The notes beneath the pieces were generated by a model. It was not told the DNA's origin, ran no database searches, and was given only the letters and a program-made list of their open reading frames with translations. A stretch of 64,000 nt of DNA from Bdellovibrionaceae bacterium UBA6502 (lineage in GTDB: Bacteria > Bdellovibrionota > Bdellovibrionia > Bdellovibrionales > UBA840), in assembly GCA_002436415.1 (NCBI GenBank), contig DJMA01000024.1, forward strand, positions 3,599 to 67,598, given 5' to 3'. A program made the translations under genes and the position numbers. Below are positions 1 through 9,951 of this stretch, one piece after another. Position 1 is the stretch's first letter, and the number at the start of each line of letters is the position of its first letter.

Positions 1-44
1 ACCTAACTAAGTCGCTTTAATTTACTCAACTCTAAGGAGATCTC

Positions 45-560
45 ATGGCCGGCGCAATGAATGTATTTTTGGTGGATGACGAAGAGGAACTCGTAGAACT
101 TTACGAAATGAAGCTCGAAGACCAAGGCCATAATGTTGCAACTGCATTTGATGGAAGATCAGCCATTGAAGTTCTTCAAACAAAAGACTTTGATTTAGTT
201 TTATGTGATATCAATATGCCAAACGGCAATGGGCTTGAAGTTTATCGCAACTTTAAAGAAATGGGTAAAAAAGCAACTTTTGCTTTTATCACCGGTCACG
301 CCAAAGGCAGTCCTGAGTTAAATGAAGCAGAAAAAACCGGAGCCATTGTGTTTAACAAACCTGTGAAGTGGCCTGATATTTGGTCTTTGGTCGATAAGAT
401 CGAAAACAAATCAGCAAATATGCCCAAAGCTCAGGCGAAAAGCCCTGTAAATTCCTCCGAACAATCTCCTAATGCATCAGCAGAACCTGTAAAAATATCC
501 AGCTCACTAGAACAAAAAGGTATGGATCTTATACGAAGCATCAACAATCGTAAGAAATGA
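45..560 (+). CDS. Orphan response-regulator receiver protein
   Basis: CheY-like receiver domain (about residues 5-120) followed by a low-complexity Ser/Pro/Ala/Lys tail without a DNA-binding domain. Visible receiver residues are the acidic pair D11/D12, the phosphoacceptor D55 in LCDINMP, T83 in FITGH and K105 in FNKPVKW. The start is supported by AAGGAGA eight bases upstream. No kinase gene adjoins it; sdhCAB follows after about 100 bp and a separate promoter. The role is presumably phosphorelay output by protein-protein contact. The cognate kinase is unknown; the two histidine kinases in this window are far away. Confidence 0.9.
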   Translation: MAGAMNVFLVDDEEELVELYEMKLEDQGHNVATAFDGRSAIEVLQTKDFDLVLCDINMPNGNGLEVYRNFKEMGKKATFAFITGHAKGSPELNEAEKTGAIVFNKPVKWPDIWSLVDKIENKSANMPKAQAKSPVNSSEQSPNASAEPVKISSSLEQKGMDLIRSINNRKK

Positions 561-561
561 C

Positions 562-590
562 TTTTCGATACAATTTCGCTAACTTATAAT
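562..590 (+). promoter_or_regulatory. Putative sigma70-type promoter of sdhCAB
   Basis: A perfect TATAAT at 585-590 lies 77 bp before the sdhC start. The matching -35 area (562-567, TTTTCG) is weak. A GC-rich inverted repeat (CCCCC 618-622 / GGGGG 640-644) sits in the would-be leader before the ribosome binding site and could be an RNA hairpin. Inferred from sequence alone. Confidence 0.4.
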
Positions 591-666
591 AATTGAAAAC
601 TTATTGATATTGATTTACCCCCTGATTCTTTTCGGGCTCGGGGGAAATTAGCAAAGGAACTTCAAC

Positions 667-1335
667 ATGAGTCGAATGGCTAGCTATTTAACTTCCACCA
701 TCGGTAGAAAGCAGACTATGGGGATTGCGGGACTTGGTTTATCCGTTTTCGTTCTAACCCATATGCTCGGGAACCTTCTAATTTTTAAAGGCCCTCAAGC
801 TTACAACGAATACGCACACGCTTTAGTGTCCAATCCAGCAATTTACATCGCTGAAGCGGGATTACTAGGGATTTTCGTATTACACGCAATCAATGCAATC
901 GGATTAAAGATTCGAAACGCAGGTGCAAGAACCCGCTCCTACGCCCAAACAGTGAATGGCGAAAAGGCAGTAAGCTTTGCCTCAAAAACAATGATCCACA
1001 CAGGAATGGTAATTTTAATTTTTACCATCTTACACTTAATTACTTTTAAATTCGGAACACTTTATACCGCTACTTACGGCGACGCAGAGATTCGTGATCT
1101 TCATCGATTAGTGATCGAAGTTTTTCAAAGCCCGATCTATGTTGCTTGGTATATCTTAAGTTTGATCGCTCTTGGCGTTCACCTTTCACACGGTGTTGCC
1201 TCTGCTTTTAAAACTCTTGGTTTTAATCACCCTCGTTATAACTGTGGGATTGAAACTTTCTCATTAATCTATGGTTGGATAATTGCTTTAGGCTTTATTA
1301 GTCAGCCAGTTTACGTGTTTTTCATTCATCAATAG
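667..1335 (+). CDS. sdhC: Succinate dehydrogenase cytochrome b subunit
   Basis: Single membrane anchor of a B-type succinate:quinone oxidoreductase, 222 aa with about five hydrophobic helices. Conserved histidines suited to two b hemes are seen in [29 protein letters not shown] and HLSHGV. It anchors SdhAB on the inner membrane and passes electrons to quinone. AAAGGAAC precedes the ATG. sdhA starts 14 bp after the stop and no sdhD exists, as expected for this class. Whether the complex works as succinate dehydrogenase or fumarate reductase cannot be decided from sequence. Confidence 0.93.
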   Translation: MSRMASYLTSTIGRKQTMGIAGLGLSVFVLTHMLGNLLIFKGPQAYNEYAHALVSNPAIYIAEAGLLGIFVLHAINAIGLKIRNAGARTRSYAQTVNGEKAVSFASKTMIHTGMVILIFTILHLITFKFGTLYTATYGDAEIRDLHRLVIEVFQSPIYVAWYILSLIALGVHLSHGVASAFKTLGFNHPRYNCGIETFSLIYGWIIALGFISQPVYVFFIHQ

Positions 1336-1349
1336 ACCGGGGAGAGATA

Positions 1350-3272
1350 ATGTCTGTTTTAGATTCTAAAGTACCTGAAGGTGATATTCGCGAAAAATGG
1401 GACAACCACCGCTTCAATATGAAGTTGGTTAACCCAGCTAACCGAAGAAAATATAATATTATCGTAGTTGGAACTGGTCTTGCCGGTGGTTCTGCCGCCG
1501 CTACTTTGGCCGAGCAAGGTTACAACGTTAAATCTTTTTGCATTCAAGATAGTCCACGTCGAGCTCACTCCATCGCCGCTCAAGGTGGTATTAATGCTGC
1601 CAAAAACTATCCAAACGATGGTGACTCCATTTGGCGCCTTTTTTATGACACGGTAAAAGGTGGAGACTACAGAAGCCGTGAAGCAAACGTTTACCGACTA
1701 GCTCAAGTAAGTAATAACATCATTGACCAATGTGTGGCTCAAGGTGTTCCTTTCGCTCGTGAATACGGTGGATTACTTGATAACCGTTCTTTTGGTGGAG
1801 CTCAGGTTTCTCGTACCTTCTATGCTCGTGGACAAACCGGGCAACAGCTTCTATTGGGTGCCTACTCAGCGATGAGTCGTCAAATCAACAAAGGTACCAT
1901 TGAAATGTTCAACCGTCGTGAGATGCTTGAACTTGTTATGGTTGATGGCCGTGCTCGCGGAATCATCGTTAGAAACCTAGTAACTGGTGAAGTAGAAAAA
2001 CACTCAGCCGATGCTGTTTTATTATGTACTGGTGGTTATGGTAACGTTTTTTACCTTTCTACTAACGCAATGAACTCCAATGTTACAGCAGCATGGCGAT
2101 GTCACAAACAAGGTGCTTATTTTGCAAACCCTTGTTACACACAAATCCACCCTACTTGTATTCCAGTGAGTGGTGGTTACCAATCAAAACTAACACTAAT
2201 GTCAGAGTCACTTCGTAATGATGGACGAGTTTGGGTTCCAAAAGAAAAAGGCGACAAACGTCATCCAAACGACATTCCAGCTTCTGAAAGAGATTACTAC
2301 TTAGAGCGCATCTACCCTAGCTTTGGTAACTTAGTGCCTCGAGACGTAGCCTCAAGAAACGCCAAGTTAATGGCTGATGCTGGAAAAGGCGTTGGTGAAA
2401 CCGGTATTGCAGTTTATCTAGATTTTAAATCTTCAATCGATAGAATCGGTGAAGATGCGGTTCGTGCTAAATACGGAAACCTATTCCAAATGTACGAAAA
2501 AATCACAGATGAAAACCCTTACAAACAACCAATGAGAATCTACCCAGCCGTTCACTATACAATGGGTGGTTTATGGGTTGATTATAACCTACAGTCTTCC
2601 ATTCCAGGGCTTTTTGTTCTTGGTGAAGCAAACTTCTCTGATCATGGCGCCAACCGTTTAGGTGCTTCTGCCCTAATGCAAGGTCTTAGTGATGGATACT
2701 TTGTAGCTCCTTATACTGTTGCTAACTATATCGGTAGCAACGCTAGCGAACTAGGATCTATGGATACAGGTCACGAAGAGTTTACTAAAGCAAGTCGTGC
2801 GGCTACAGAGCGCTTGGATGAGTTAATCGCCAAAGACGGAAAACGCACTGTAGACGATTTCCATAGAGAGCTTGGTCACATCATGTGGGATAAATGTGGT
2901 ATGGCAAGAAACGCTGAAGGTTTAACTCAAGCAATTTCAGACATTCAAAATTTACGAAAAGATTTCGAAAAAGATGTGAAGGTTTCTGGTACCAAAGATT
3001 ACAAAAACTCCGAGCTAGAAAAAGCAGGTCGCGTTTCAGATTTCTTAGAGCTTGGCGAATTAATGTGTCGCGATGCTCTTGAGCGTGCTGAGAGCTGTGG
3101 TGGTCACTTCCGTGAAGAAAGTCAAACCGATGAAAACGAAGCAAAACGTGATGACGATAACTACTGTCACGTATCGGCTTGGGAGAACAAAGGCGATGTA
3201 AAAGACGCCGTACTTCACAAAGAAGAATTAAAATTTGAAAACGTAAAATTAACTCAAAGAAGTTACAAGTAG
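1350..3272 (+). CDS. sdhA: Succinate dehydrogenase flavoprotein subunit
   Basis: FAD-binding catalytic subunit, 640 aa, the usual length for the B-type enzyme. It has the N-terminal dinucleotide-binding motif [11 protein letters not shown] (about 41-51), the flavinylation segment [15 protein letters not shown] with the histidine for covalent FAD, and the substrate-binding [10 protein letters not shown] and [14 protein letters not shown] segments. It oxidises succinate to fumarate in the TCA cycle on the cytoplasmic face of the membrane. The start has GGGGAGAG upstream. It is the middle gene of sdhCAB; sdhB starts nine bases after the stop. Confidence 0.96.
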   Translation: MSVLDSKVPEGDIREKWDNHRFNMKLVNPANRRKYNIIVVGTGLAGGSAAATLAEQGYNVKSFCIQDSPRRAHSIAAQGGINAAKNYPNDGDSIWRLFYDTVKGGDYRSREANVYRLAQVSNNIIDQCVAQGVPFAREYGGLLDNRSFGGAQVSRTFYARGQTGQQLLLGAYSAMSRQINKGTIEMFNRREMLELVMVDGRARGIIVRNLVTGEVEKHSADAVLLCTGGYGNVFYLSTNAMNSNVTAAWRCHKQGAYFANPCYTQIHPTCIPVSGGYQSKLTLMSESLRNDGRVWVPKEKGDKRHPNDIPASERDYYLERIYPSFGNLVPRDVASRNAKLMADAGKGVGETGIAVYLDFKSSIDRIGEDAVRAKYGNLFQMYEKITDENPYKQPMRIYPAVHYTMGGLWVDYNLQSSIPGLFVLGEANFSDHGANRLGASALMQGLSDGYFVAPYTVANYIGSNASELGSMDTGHEEFTKASRAATERLDELIAKDGKRTVDDFHRELGHIMWDKCGMARNAEGLTQAISDIQNLRKDFEKDVKVSGTKDYKNSELEKAGRVSDFLELGELMCRDALERAESCGGHFREESQTDENEAKRDDDNYCHVSAWENKGDVKDAVLHKEELKFENVKLTQRSYK

Positions 3273-3281
3273 AGGGTCGAT

Positions 3282-4055
3282 ATGGGTTCAGGAAAAGGTA
3301 AAAACCTAAAACTAACACTGAAAGTTTGGCGACAAGAGTCCGCTGCAGATAGCGGAAAATTTGAAAGCTATGATTTAGACAATGTTTCCACAGATATGTC
3401 TTTCCTAGAAATGATGGACGTATTGAACGAAAAATTGGTTCTAGAAGCTAAAGATCCAATTGAATTTGATCACGACTGCCGTGAAGGAATTTGTGGAATG
3501 TGCTCCATGGTCATTAACGGAAACGCTCATGGCCCTGAAAGAGCAACAACCACTTGTCAGTTGCATATGAGAAGATTTAAAGATGGTGACACCATTACCA
3601 TTGAGCCTTTCCGAGCTAAAGCTTTTCCAGTGGTAAAAGATTTAGTGGTAGATCGTGGTGCTTTTGACCGTGTGGTTCAAGCCGGTGGATACATCTCTAT
3701 CAATACAGGGAATGCGCAAGACGCAAACAACATCCCTATTTCAAAAGTGGATGCTGACGAAGCATTTAATGCAGCCACTTGCATCGGCTGCGGTGCATGT
3801 GTCGCTGCTTGTCCAAATGCTTCTGCTTCTCTTTTTACCGCAGCAAAAATTTCTCAGTTTGCTCTACTTCCACAAGGCCAACCAGAAAGAGTCGAAAGAG
3901 CTCTTAATATGGTAGGGCAAATGGATAAAGAAGGTTTTGGTGGATGTACAAATATCGGAGCTTGCTCTCGCGCTTGTCCAAAAGAGATTAGCCTAGAGAA
4001 CATCGCACGAATGAACTCTGAATACCTTTGTTCAACAGTTAAAACTAAATCTTAG
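3282..4055 (+). CDS. sdhB: Succinate dehydrogenase iron-sulfur subunit
   Basis: Electron-transfer subunit, 257 aa. The N-terminal plant-type ferredoxin domain carries the [2Fe-2S] cysteines in [11 protein letters not shown] and TTTCQL. The C-terminal domain has [13 protein letters not shown] for [4Fe-4S] and [15 protein letters not shown] for the other clusters, the standard 2Fe/4Fe/3Fe set. It links SdhA flavin to SdhC heme and quinone. It is the last gene of the operon; its final 11 bases overlap the end of convergent rsmG, and no separate terminator is visible between them. Confidence 0.95.
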   Translation: MGSGKGKNLKLTLKVWRQESAADSGKFESYDLDNVSTDMSFLEMMDVLNEKLVLEAKDPIEFDHDCREGICGMCSMVINGNAHGPERATTTCQLHMRRFKDGDTITIEPFRAKAFPVVKDLVVDRGAFDRVVQAGGYISINTGNAQDANNIPISKVDADEAFNAATCIGCGACVAACPNASASLFTAAKISQFALLPQGQPERVERALNMVGQMDKEGFGGCTNIGACSRACPKEISLENIARMNSEYLCSTVKTKS

Positions 4056-4680
4056 AAATAAAAACTAGATTTCTCTCTACTTCGAGTAGAGGGTTGTCTA
4101 AAGAAATAATCTTATATTGATTTTCTTTGAGCTTGGCATCGCTAAGCTCTTTTTTTATGCTTTCTGATTTTGCCTTATAAAGAAGGTATTTTCCTGAGGT
4201 CTGAAAATAAGAGCGACTCAACTTTAAAATAATATCAATTGGCTTAAAGGCCCTTGCGGTAATTAAATCAACACCTTCAAGCTCAGACTCTTTCACTTCT
4301 TCAAAAATCTTTAAATTAGGGCAAAGGTTCGACTGAACACTCTTAAGAAACTGACGTTTTTTAGGGCTTTTTTCGAATATTCTAACTTCTTTGTCTTTAA
4401 ACATAATAGCTAGTAAAACCGAAGGCATTCCCCCACCGCTACCGAAATCAGCCAAGACCTGAAAGTCTTGTTTTAAAAACTCTGGAAAAGCCAAAGCGCA
4501 ATCTAAGAGATGGTTTTCTACCAAATCTTTTGCTGGCATTTTACGAGAAAAGAGATTTAATTCTTGGTTAGCAGCCCAAAGCAGCTCGGCATAGCTTTTT
4601 AAGCTCTCAAAAGCCTCTTCGTTCATACCAAAATCTAAAAAATACTGCTTTTTATCCAATAATTCCTGCATCTCTATCAC
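4045..4680 (-). CDS. rsmG: 16S rRNA (guanine-N7)-methyltransferase RsmG
   Basis: SAM-dependent methyltransferase of the GidB/RsmG family, 211 aa, the family length. It methylates G527 of 16S rRNA. Diagnostic are the SAM-binding loop [14 protein letters not shown] (about 78-91), the upstream [17 protein letters not shown] segment and the DLITARAF motif. Usually rsmG sits beside mnmG or parAB near the origin; here it stands alone between sdhB and asnS, facing sdhB tail to tail with an 11-bp overlap. Other in-frame ATG codons lie close by, so the start may be three codons later. Confidence 0.9.
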   Translation of the reverse strand: MIEMQELLDKKQYFLDFGMNEEAFESLKSYAELLWAANQELNLFSRKMPAKDLVENHLLDCALAFPEFLKQDFQVLADFGSGGGMPSVLLAIMFKDKEVRIFEKSPKKRQFLKSVQSNLCPNLKIFEEVKESELEGVDLITARAFKPIDIILKLSRSYFQTSGKYLLYKAKSESIKKELSDAKLKENQYKIISLDNPLLEVERNLVFISKI

Positions 4681-4697
4681 TCATTCCCAATTGATCA

Positions 4698-4726
4698 TTG
4701 TCATTTTTTGCAGCTTTCGCTATAAA
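4698..4726 (+). promoter_or_regulatory. Strong sigma70-type promoter for asnS
   Basis: TTGTCA (4698-4703) and TATAAA (4721-4726) are separated by exactly 17 bp, about 45 bp before the asnS start. It lies in the gap between divergent rsmG and asnS. Confidence 0.65.
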
Positions 4727-4769
4727 ACATAGAAACACAGTGTAAGCCCAAGGGAAAGGAAAATCCTAG

Positions 4770-6152
4770 ATGAAAAGAACAGCTGTAAAAGATTTATTGA
4801 TGGCAGAAGCCCCTAAAGACGAAATCATCGTTAAAGGCTGGGTTCGAACAAAAAGAGATAGCAAAACTTTTAGCTTCATTGAGCTAAATGACGGTAGCAC
4901 AATCAATAATATTCAGGTGATTGTTGATGATAATTCTCCGGCTTACGAGAATATCAAAAAACTAAGCACTGGCTCAAGCTGCGCCGTAAAAGGTAAATTG
5001 GTTGAGTCCCCTGGTAAAGGTCAGAAATGGGAAGTTCATGGCACAGAAATCGAAATCTACGGTTTGGCTGGCTCAGATTACCCTCTTCAGAAAAAAGGTC
5101 ACTCCAAGGAATTTCTAAGAGAAATTGCTCACCTTCGTCCAAGAACTAACCTTTATAGCGCTGCCTTTCGAGTTAGAAGCAGACTTGCATATTCCGTTCA
5201 CCAATTTTTTCAAGAACGTGGTTTCTTTTACGTAAACACTCCGATTATCACAGCTAGTGACTGCGAAGGAGCTGGTGAATTATTTAGAGTAAGTACTTTA
5301 AATGCTGAAAAACCACCAATCCAAGAAGGTAAAGCGGATTTTAGCAAAGACTTTTTTGCCAAACAAACCTACCTAAGCGTAAGTGGTCAACTTGAGGGAG
5401 AGACCTTCGCCACTGCACTATCAAACATATATACTTTCGGTCCAACCTTTCGTGCTGAAAACTCAAACACAGCAAGACACGCTGCCGAGTTTTGGATGAT
5501 TGAGCCAGAGATTGCTTTTGCTGATCTCGATGAAAACATGGACGTAGCAGAGGCTTTCGTTAAGCATATGGTAAAAGACGCCCTTGAAAACTGTAAAGAC
5601 GATCTAAGCTTCTTTTCTAAGTTTGTGGATAAAGAGCTATTTTCTCGCCTAGAAAATATCGTAGAAAATGAATTCGCTAGAGTATCTTATCGTGAAGCGG
5701 TTGAGCTTTTACAAAAAACAGACAAAAAATTTGAGTACTCCGTTGATTTTGGTACTGATCTACAAACAGAACACGAACGATGGCTGGCTGAAGAGCATTT
5801 TAAAAAACCTGTTTTTGTATACAATTATCCGGATAGCATAAAACCCTTTTACATGAGAAAAAATGAAGACGGAGAAACAGTTGCTGCCGTGGATTTATTA
5901 GTTCCAGGTGTTGGCGAATTGATCGGTGGTAGTCAGCGTGAAGAGAGAATGGACGTTCTTCTGAAAAACTTGGAAGCACATGACATCCCTCTTGAAGAGT
6001 ATCAGTGGTATGTTGACACAAGAAAATACGGAAGCGTACCTCACTCTGGTTTTGGTTTAGGCTTTGAGAGAATGATCATGTTTGTTACAGGCCTTCAAAA
6101 CATTCGAGACGTAATTCCCTTTCCAAGAACGCCAGGAAACTGCGAATACTAA
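4770..6152 (+). CDS. asnS: Asparaginyl-tRNA synthetase
   Basis: Class IIb aminoacyl-tRNA synthetase that charges tRNA-Asn with asparagine, 460 aa, close to the usual 460-470. The N-terminal OB-fold (about 15-100) includes VKGWVRTKRDSKTFSFIELND. Motif 2 is FRAENSNTARHAAEFWMIEPE, and the C-terminus has the motif 3 region GFGLGFERMIMF and the family ending RTPGNCEY. These separate it from AspRS. GGGAAAGGAAA lies upstream of the ATG. It is monocistronic, with a clear promoter and a strong terminator. Its presence suggests direct charging of tRNA-Asn. Confidence 0.95.
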   Translation: MKRTAVKDLLMAEAPKDEIIVKGWVRTKRDSKTFSFIELNDGSTINNIQVIVDDNSPAYENIKKLSTGSSCAVKGKLVESPGKGQKWEVHGTEIEIYGLAGSDYPLQKKGHSKEFLREIAHLRPRTNLYSAAFRVRSRLAYSVHQFFQERGFFYVNTPIITASDCEGAGELFRVSTLNAEKPPIQEGKADFSKDFFAKQTYLSVSGQLEGETFATALSNIYTFGPTFRAENSNTARHAAEFWMIEPEIAFADLDENMDVAEAFVKHMVKDALENCKDDLSFFSKFVDKELFSRLENIVENEFARVSYREAVELLQKTDKKFEYSVDFGTDLQTEHERWLAEEHFKKPVFVYNYPDSIKPFYMRKNEDGETVAAVDLLVPGVGELIGGSQREERMDVLLKNLEAHDIPLEEYQWYVDTRKYGSVPHSGFGLGFERMIMFVTGLQNIRDVIPFPRTPGNCEY

Positions 6153-6168
6153 TGCTTATTGTTTATTA

Positions 6169-6200
6169 ACAAAAAAAGCCTCCATTCGGAGGCTTCTTTT
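6169..6200. terminator. Bidirectional intrinsic terminator asnS / hybrid kinase
   Basis: An 8-bp perfect stem AAGCCTCC (6176-6183) / GGAGGCTT (6188-6195) with an ATTC loop, an A-run before it and a T-run after it. It can end transcription of asnS on the plus strand and of the kinase gene on the minus strand, whose stop codon lies at the edge of the structure. Confidence 0.88.
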
Positions 6201-8454
6201 ATGAGGCCGACTCAAAAAGAAGCTTCAAGTGGCGAGCTAACTCTCTTCGGCTAAATGGTTTATTCAAAACCAAATCAAATTGTAGATCACCATCTAGCAA
6301 CTCATTCACCTCGGCTTGCTCATCCAAACCGCCGGTAATTAAGATTTTATAACTCGGCAAACAATCCAATGTATGAAGCTTTTCAAGTAACTCCACACCT
6401 GTCATGCCCGGCATACGCATATCAGTAAAAATACCATCAAATTCTTGCTTGGTCATAATTGCTATTGCCTCTGGACCACTGGAGGCCTCTAAAACTTCAA
6501 AGCCCAAACCTTCTAAATGTTTTCGGATCAGCTGACGAACTGTTACATCATCGTCTACGATTAAAACTTTTCCACCAAAATGAGAATCCAATTTCTGTAC
6601 CGTCCTTTTTGCGAATTCACTAGTTAATGGGAATTTTAAGATAAACTCACTCCCCTTACCAAGCTCTGATCTTACCGCAATATCGCCACCAAAATCTTCA
6701 ACAATTCGCCTAGTTAGATCCAAACCAATTCCCGTGCCTTTACCGGCAGGTTTGGTCGTGAAATAAGAATTGAAGATTTTTTGAACCAATTCATCATTCA
6801 TGCCGACACCATTGTCTTCAATCTTTAAAAACACATTCTTATCTTTATTGTAGCTTGAAATGCGAATTTGTTTTTCTTCACCATCTTGCTTTTCTAATAC
6901 AGCGTCCTTAGCATTACTAATTAAATTCAAAATCGCCTGCTGCAACTTATTACGATTTCCCAAAATCACAAAGTCTTCAGCTGAAAAGTCGGTGATAATC
7001 TTAACACCCTCATTGATATAAAGACTATTCACTAATTGATGAGTTTCCTCTAATGCCTCATGCAGATCCACTACATCTTTTTTATCGGTTTTATCATCCT
7101 CTCTAGCGAAGACCCGTAAACCATCTACAATTCCACGAATGCGATTAATTGCCACCATCTGATTCTGTACGAGTTTTTCTACCTCAGAATCTTTGCGATT
7201 GGATTGCTCTAAGTAACCCTCCAAAAGCTCTAAATTTCCTTGTATAATCGCCAAGGGATTATTAATTTCATGACCAATCCCTGAGGCTAACTCCCCAATG
7301 CTTGCCATCTTTGCCGATTGAATCACCTGACTTTTCATGGTTTCTCGTTCTTTCTCAGCATTCTTCTTTGTAGTAACGTCAATAAAAAGACCTAGTATAC
7401 CAAAGGCATCGTTATCGCGATTGTACATTGGAACAACTGATTGAACAAAGTAACCCGTGCTTCCATCCATTAAATCAATGCAAATTTCTTGGTTCCACTT
7501 CGCTTTTCTAGAAATCAAAACATCATTATCTAACTGATGAAACTCAATGGCTTTTTGATGACTAGGAATCTCTTCAACGCCTCTACCAATCAACTGAGAA
7601 CTATCCATTCCAAGTAAATTAGCGTATAAATCATTACAACCTATATAATTCCCAGATAGGTCACGCCAATAAATATAAGCAGGTATACCGTTAATGATAT
7701 TTTCTAAAAGATTCGCTTGTTTAAAAAGCTCATCCTTTGCCACCTTTCTTTCATTTGCCTCTGTCTGTAAATCAGCATAGGCTCGTTGTAAATTTCTGCG
7801 CATTGAGTTAATTGAATTAACCAACACATCCAGCTCATCAGAATTTTCGTTTCTAGCTCTTTCTAGTTTTAAATCTTCACCTTGTCTAAGATCAAGGTTC
7901 TTGGTGTAGCTAGCAACTTTCTCTAAAGGCTTTGTGATTAAAAAATTGATGATAAATAAAATAAAGGCAGAAACAATAAAGGTCTTTATCGCTTGCGAAA
8001 CTAATATAACAGCGATCTGCTCTCGAACCTTGCTTTTTACATTGTTGTCAGTGGCTTGAACGTATAACTCACCAAGCTCTAAATTATTCATTTGGGTTTG
8101 GTAATTTAGTTTTATTCTACGAACTTCGATGGGATTTTCTTGGCGATCTCCAATCGATATAACCTTTTCCCCATTAGAAATTACTTCTGCATAATTGATA
8201 TCAGGATAATTAAGAATCCCTTCTAATTCGATTTTTATCTGAGCAGTATCAAAAATCCAAAGGGATTTAGACAATGAATTGGTATGGGTTAACTCTAGTT
8301 GCTTAAGCTGTCCACCAATGGACTTTACACCACTATGATAGGTAGTAGCCAATTGAAAAAAAGTAGCCATGATGGTGATCACAGAACTACAAACTAAAAT
8401 TAAAAAAAGTAGCCGATAGGCTAAGACACCTCGTCCTTGATTTTGTTCCATCAT
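6199..8454 (-). CDS. Hybrid sensor histidine kinase (HAMP-PAS-HisKA-HATPase-REC)
   Basis: About 751 aa. Order: N-terminal membrane helix, periplasmic sensor region of about 130 residues, second membrane helix (VSQAIKTFIVSAFILFIINF), HAMP-like linker and coiled coil, PAS domain (IINGIPAYIYWRDLSGNYIG), HisKA with the phospho-His in GIGHEINNPLA, HATPase_c with DNGVGMND and GKGTGIGLDL, and a C-terminal receiver with VLIVDDD and phosphoacceptor D in FTDMRMPGMTG. The reading frame is open back to a GTG at 8511, but AGAGGT next to the paired ATGs at 8454 and 8451 favours a start there. No partner regulator is adjacent. The signal sensed is unknown. Confidence 0.9.
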   Translation of the reverse strand: MMEQNQGRGVLAYRLLFLILVCSSVITIMATFFQLATTYHSGVKSIGGQLKQLELTHTNSLSKSLWIFDTAQIKIELEGILNYPDINYAEVISNGEKVISIGDRQENPIEVRRIKLNYQTQMNNLELGELYVQATDNNVKSKVREQIAVILVSQAIKTFIVSAFILFIINFLITKPLEKVASYTKNLDLRQGEDLKLERARNENSDELDVLVNSINSMRRNLQRAYADLQTEANERKVAKDELFKQANLLENIINGIPAYIYWRDLSGNYIGCNDLYANLLGMDSSQLIGRGVEEIPSHQKAIEFHQLDNDVLISRKAKWNQEICIDLMDGSTGYFVQSVVPMYNRDNDAFGILGLFIDVTTKKNAEKERETMKSQVIQSAKMASIGELASGIGHEINNPLAIIQGNLELLEGYLEQSNRKDSEVEKLVQNQMVAINRIRGIVDGLRVFAREDDKTDKKDVVDLHEALEETHQLVNSLYINEGVKIITDFSAEDFVILGNRNKLQQAILNLISNAKDAVLEKQDGEEKQIRISSYNKDKNVFLKIEDNGVGMNDELVQKIFNSYFTTKPAGKGTGIGLDLTRRIVEDFGGDIAVRSELGKGSEFILKFPLTSEFAKRTVQKLDSHFGGKVLIVDDDVTVRQLIRKHLEGLGFEVLEASSGPEAIAIMTKQEFDGIFTDMRMPGMTGVELLEKLHTLDCLPSYKILITGGLDEQAEVNELLDGDLQFDLVLNKPFSRRELARHLKLLFESAS

Positions 8455-8609
8455 ACCTCTTTCATGGTATTTTATCGGACAAAATAAGACAAAGCTTTTA
8501 GATATATTCACAGAAAGAGGTCAAGCTCGAAGAACCAGACCTTTGGTTAAGATCAAGTTAGGAGCCGGAGATATTATGTTATATTATTTTATATCTCCAG
8601 CGAGGTTTT

Positions 8610-9659
8610 TTAGTTTTTCAATGCGACTGGGTCAAAATTGATTTGTATATTAGCCCCTTGTACAGGAATGGCATTACCATAAAACTGAATGGAGTTACTT
8701 TCTGCAATATACTGCCATCCATCTTCACTAGACTGAGCCACTGTAGTTCCATCAACGATCACCTGAATGCTTTCGATCACAGGCTCTCTTGATAGGTAAA
8801 ACTGAGACGATAGAATTACGATTTTCTCGCCAATGATTTCTAAATTCTCAGCAAAGTTATCTGCACAAACACTTGCTTTAATACCGTCCGTTAAATCAGA
8901 TAACTCACCCACTCGAACAGCAATTTGACCATCAGGCGTATTGTCATCTCTACACTGATCATCAAAAATACCAATGGTAGAAACATTATACAAACGTCTC
9001 GCGCTACTTGATCCTGTTATCACATCCATTGCGTCCACAAAATCTTGTACCGGAGTTAATCCTTCATAATCATAGTCATTCCAAAGGTAGTCTCCACCAT
9101 CATGACTAAAATCATCTTCATCAGAAACCACAATCACAGCGAGGTAAGCCCCATCCCTAGGGAAATCTAAGTTGGAATTATCCGTGTTTGTCAAAGCCGC
9201 AATCATTGACGACAAAGCTCTTTCATCGCCGCAACCAGAAGTACCTTGTGTAATATTACTTAAGAAAGCATCTTCTAAGTCTGGAGTGTTAGAAGTTAAA
9301 ATACTAACTCCAGAATTAGAGCGATACCTGCTAATGTTATTTTGCTGAGCACAATACTGATTTCCATTATGTTCGCGCCATGCTTCGGTTGTAGTTACTG
9401 CCATTTGAAAATCGAAGGACTTTTCTTTGAAACGAGTAATAAAACTAGAAAAGTTACTCGCAACATTTGCTTGCAAATTAGCCATAGAACCTGAGTTATC
9501 TACCACCCACAAAATATCAATTTTGTTTTCGAAGTTACTCGAGCTTTGTTCAAACTCATCTGTCTCATCTAAAATACTTACCGTTGGAATATCCTCACAA
9601 GCCGTGAGAACAACAATCTGGAAAATCAAAAACAATTTTAATAAACGGTTTAACTGCAT
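8610..9659 (-). CDS. Lipoprotein with von Willebrand factor A-like domain
   Basis: 349 aa. The signal peptide ends in the lipobox VLTAC, giving a lipidated Cys at about residue 21. A vWA-like fold follows, with IDILWVVDNSGSM holding the MIDAS pattern D-x-S-x-S and a later VIVVSDEDDFS strand. The C-terminal region is beta-rich. MIDAS vWA proteins bind ligands or partners through a metal ion, so a surface or periplasmic adhesion/assembly role is plausible but not shown. It is a single gene, with no MoxR-type ATPase or pilus genes nearby. AGGGAGT precedes the ATG. Confidence 0.78.
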   Translation of the reverse strand: MQLNRLLKLFLIFQIVVLTACEDIPTVSILDETDEFEQSSSNFENKIDILWVVDNSGSMANLQANVASNFSSFITRFKEKSFDFQMAVTTTEAWREHNGNQYCAQQNNISRYRSNSGVSILTSNTPDLEDAFLSNITQGTSGCGDERALSSMIAALTNTDNSNLDFPRDGAYLAVIVVSDEDDFSHDGGDYLWNDYDYEGLTPVQDFVDAMDVITGSSSARRLYNVSTIGIFDDQCRDDNTPDGQIAVRVGELSDLTDGIKASVCADNFAENLEIIGEKIVILSSQFYLSREPVIESIQVIVDGTTVAQSSEDGWQYIAESNSIQFYGNAIPVQGANIQINFDPVALKN

Positions 9660-9814
9660 ACAGTACTCCCTAATGGAATCATCCTTAATGGATCATGGGA
9701 GCTTTGAAGAACTACATGCAAAATGACAAAGCTTCTTTCACATCTGCAACCATCATAATACTTTTAGAAGATTTTGACAAAATGCAGTAAGCTTTTGATA
9801 TTACGATATAAACA

Positions 9815-9842
9815 CAAAAATGCCTCGAAATGATCCGAGGCA
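9815..9842 (-). terminator. Intrinsic terminator of the GMP reductase-like gene
   Basis: Stem TGCCTCG (9821-9827) / CGAGGCA (9836-9842), with a T-rich run on the minus strand after the hairpin. It lies about 110 bp downstream of the stop at 9952. Confidence 0.7.
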
Positions 9843-9951
9843 AATGTCTAATATTATTCAGTTCTCATAAAATGAAACAGTGACGAAGTTTTCTACATTG
9901 CGACTCACTATGAAACAAAAAGCCTCATTAATAAATCGTAACTATAGATTA

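Noticed and set aside
1359..1583. Antisense frame in sdhA, and similar antisense frames in sdhB, feoB, purH and purL
   Set aside because: Shadow frames of strongly conserved genes; no ribosome binding sites or family likeness.
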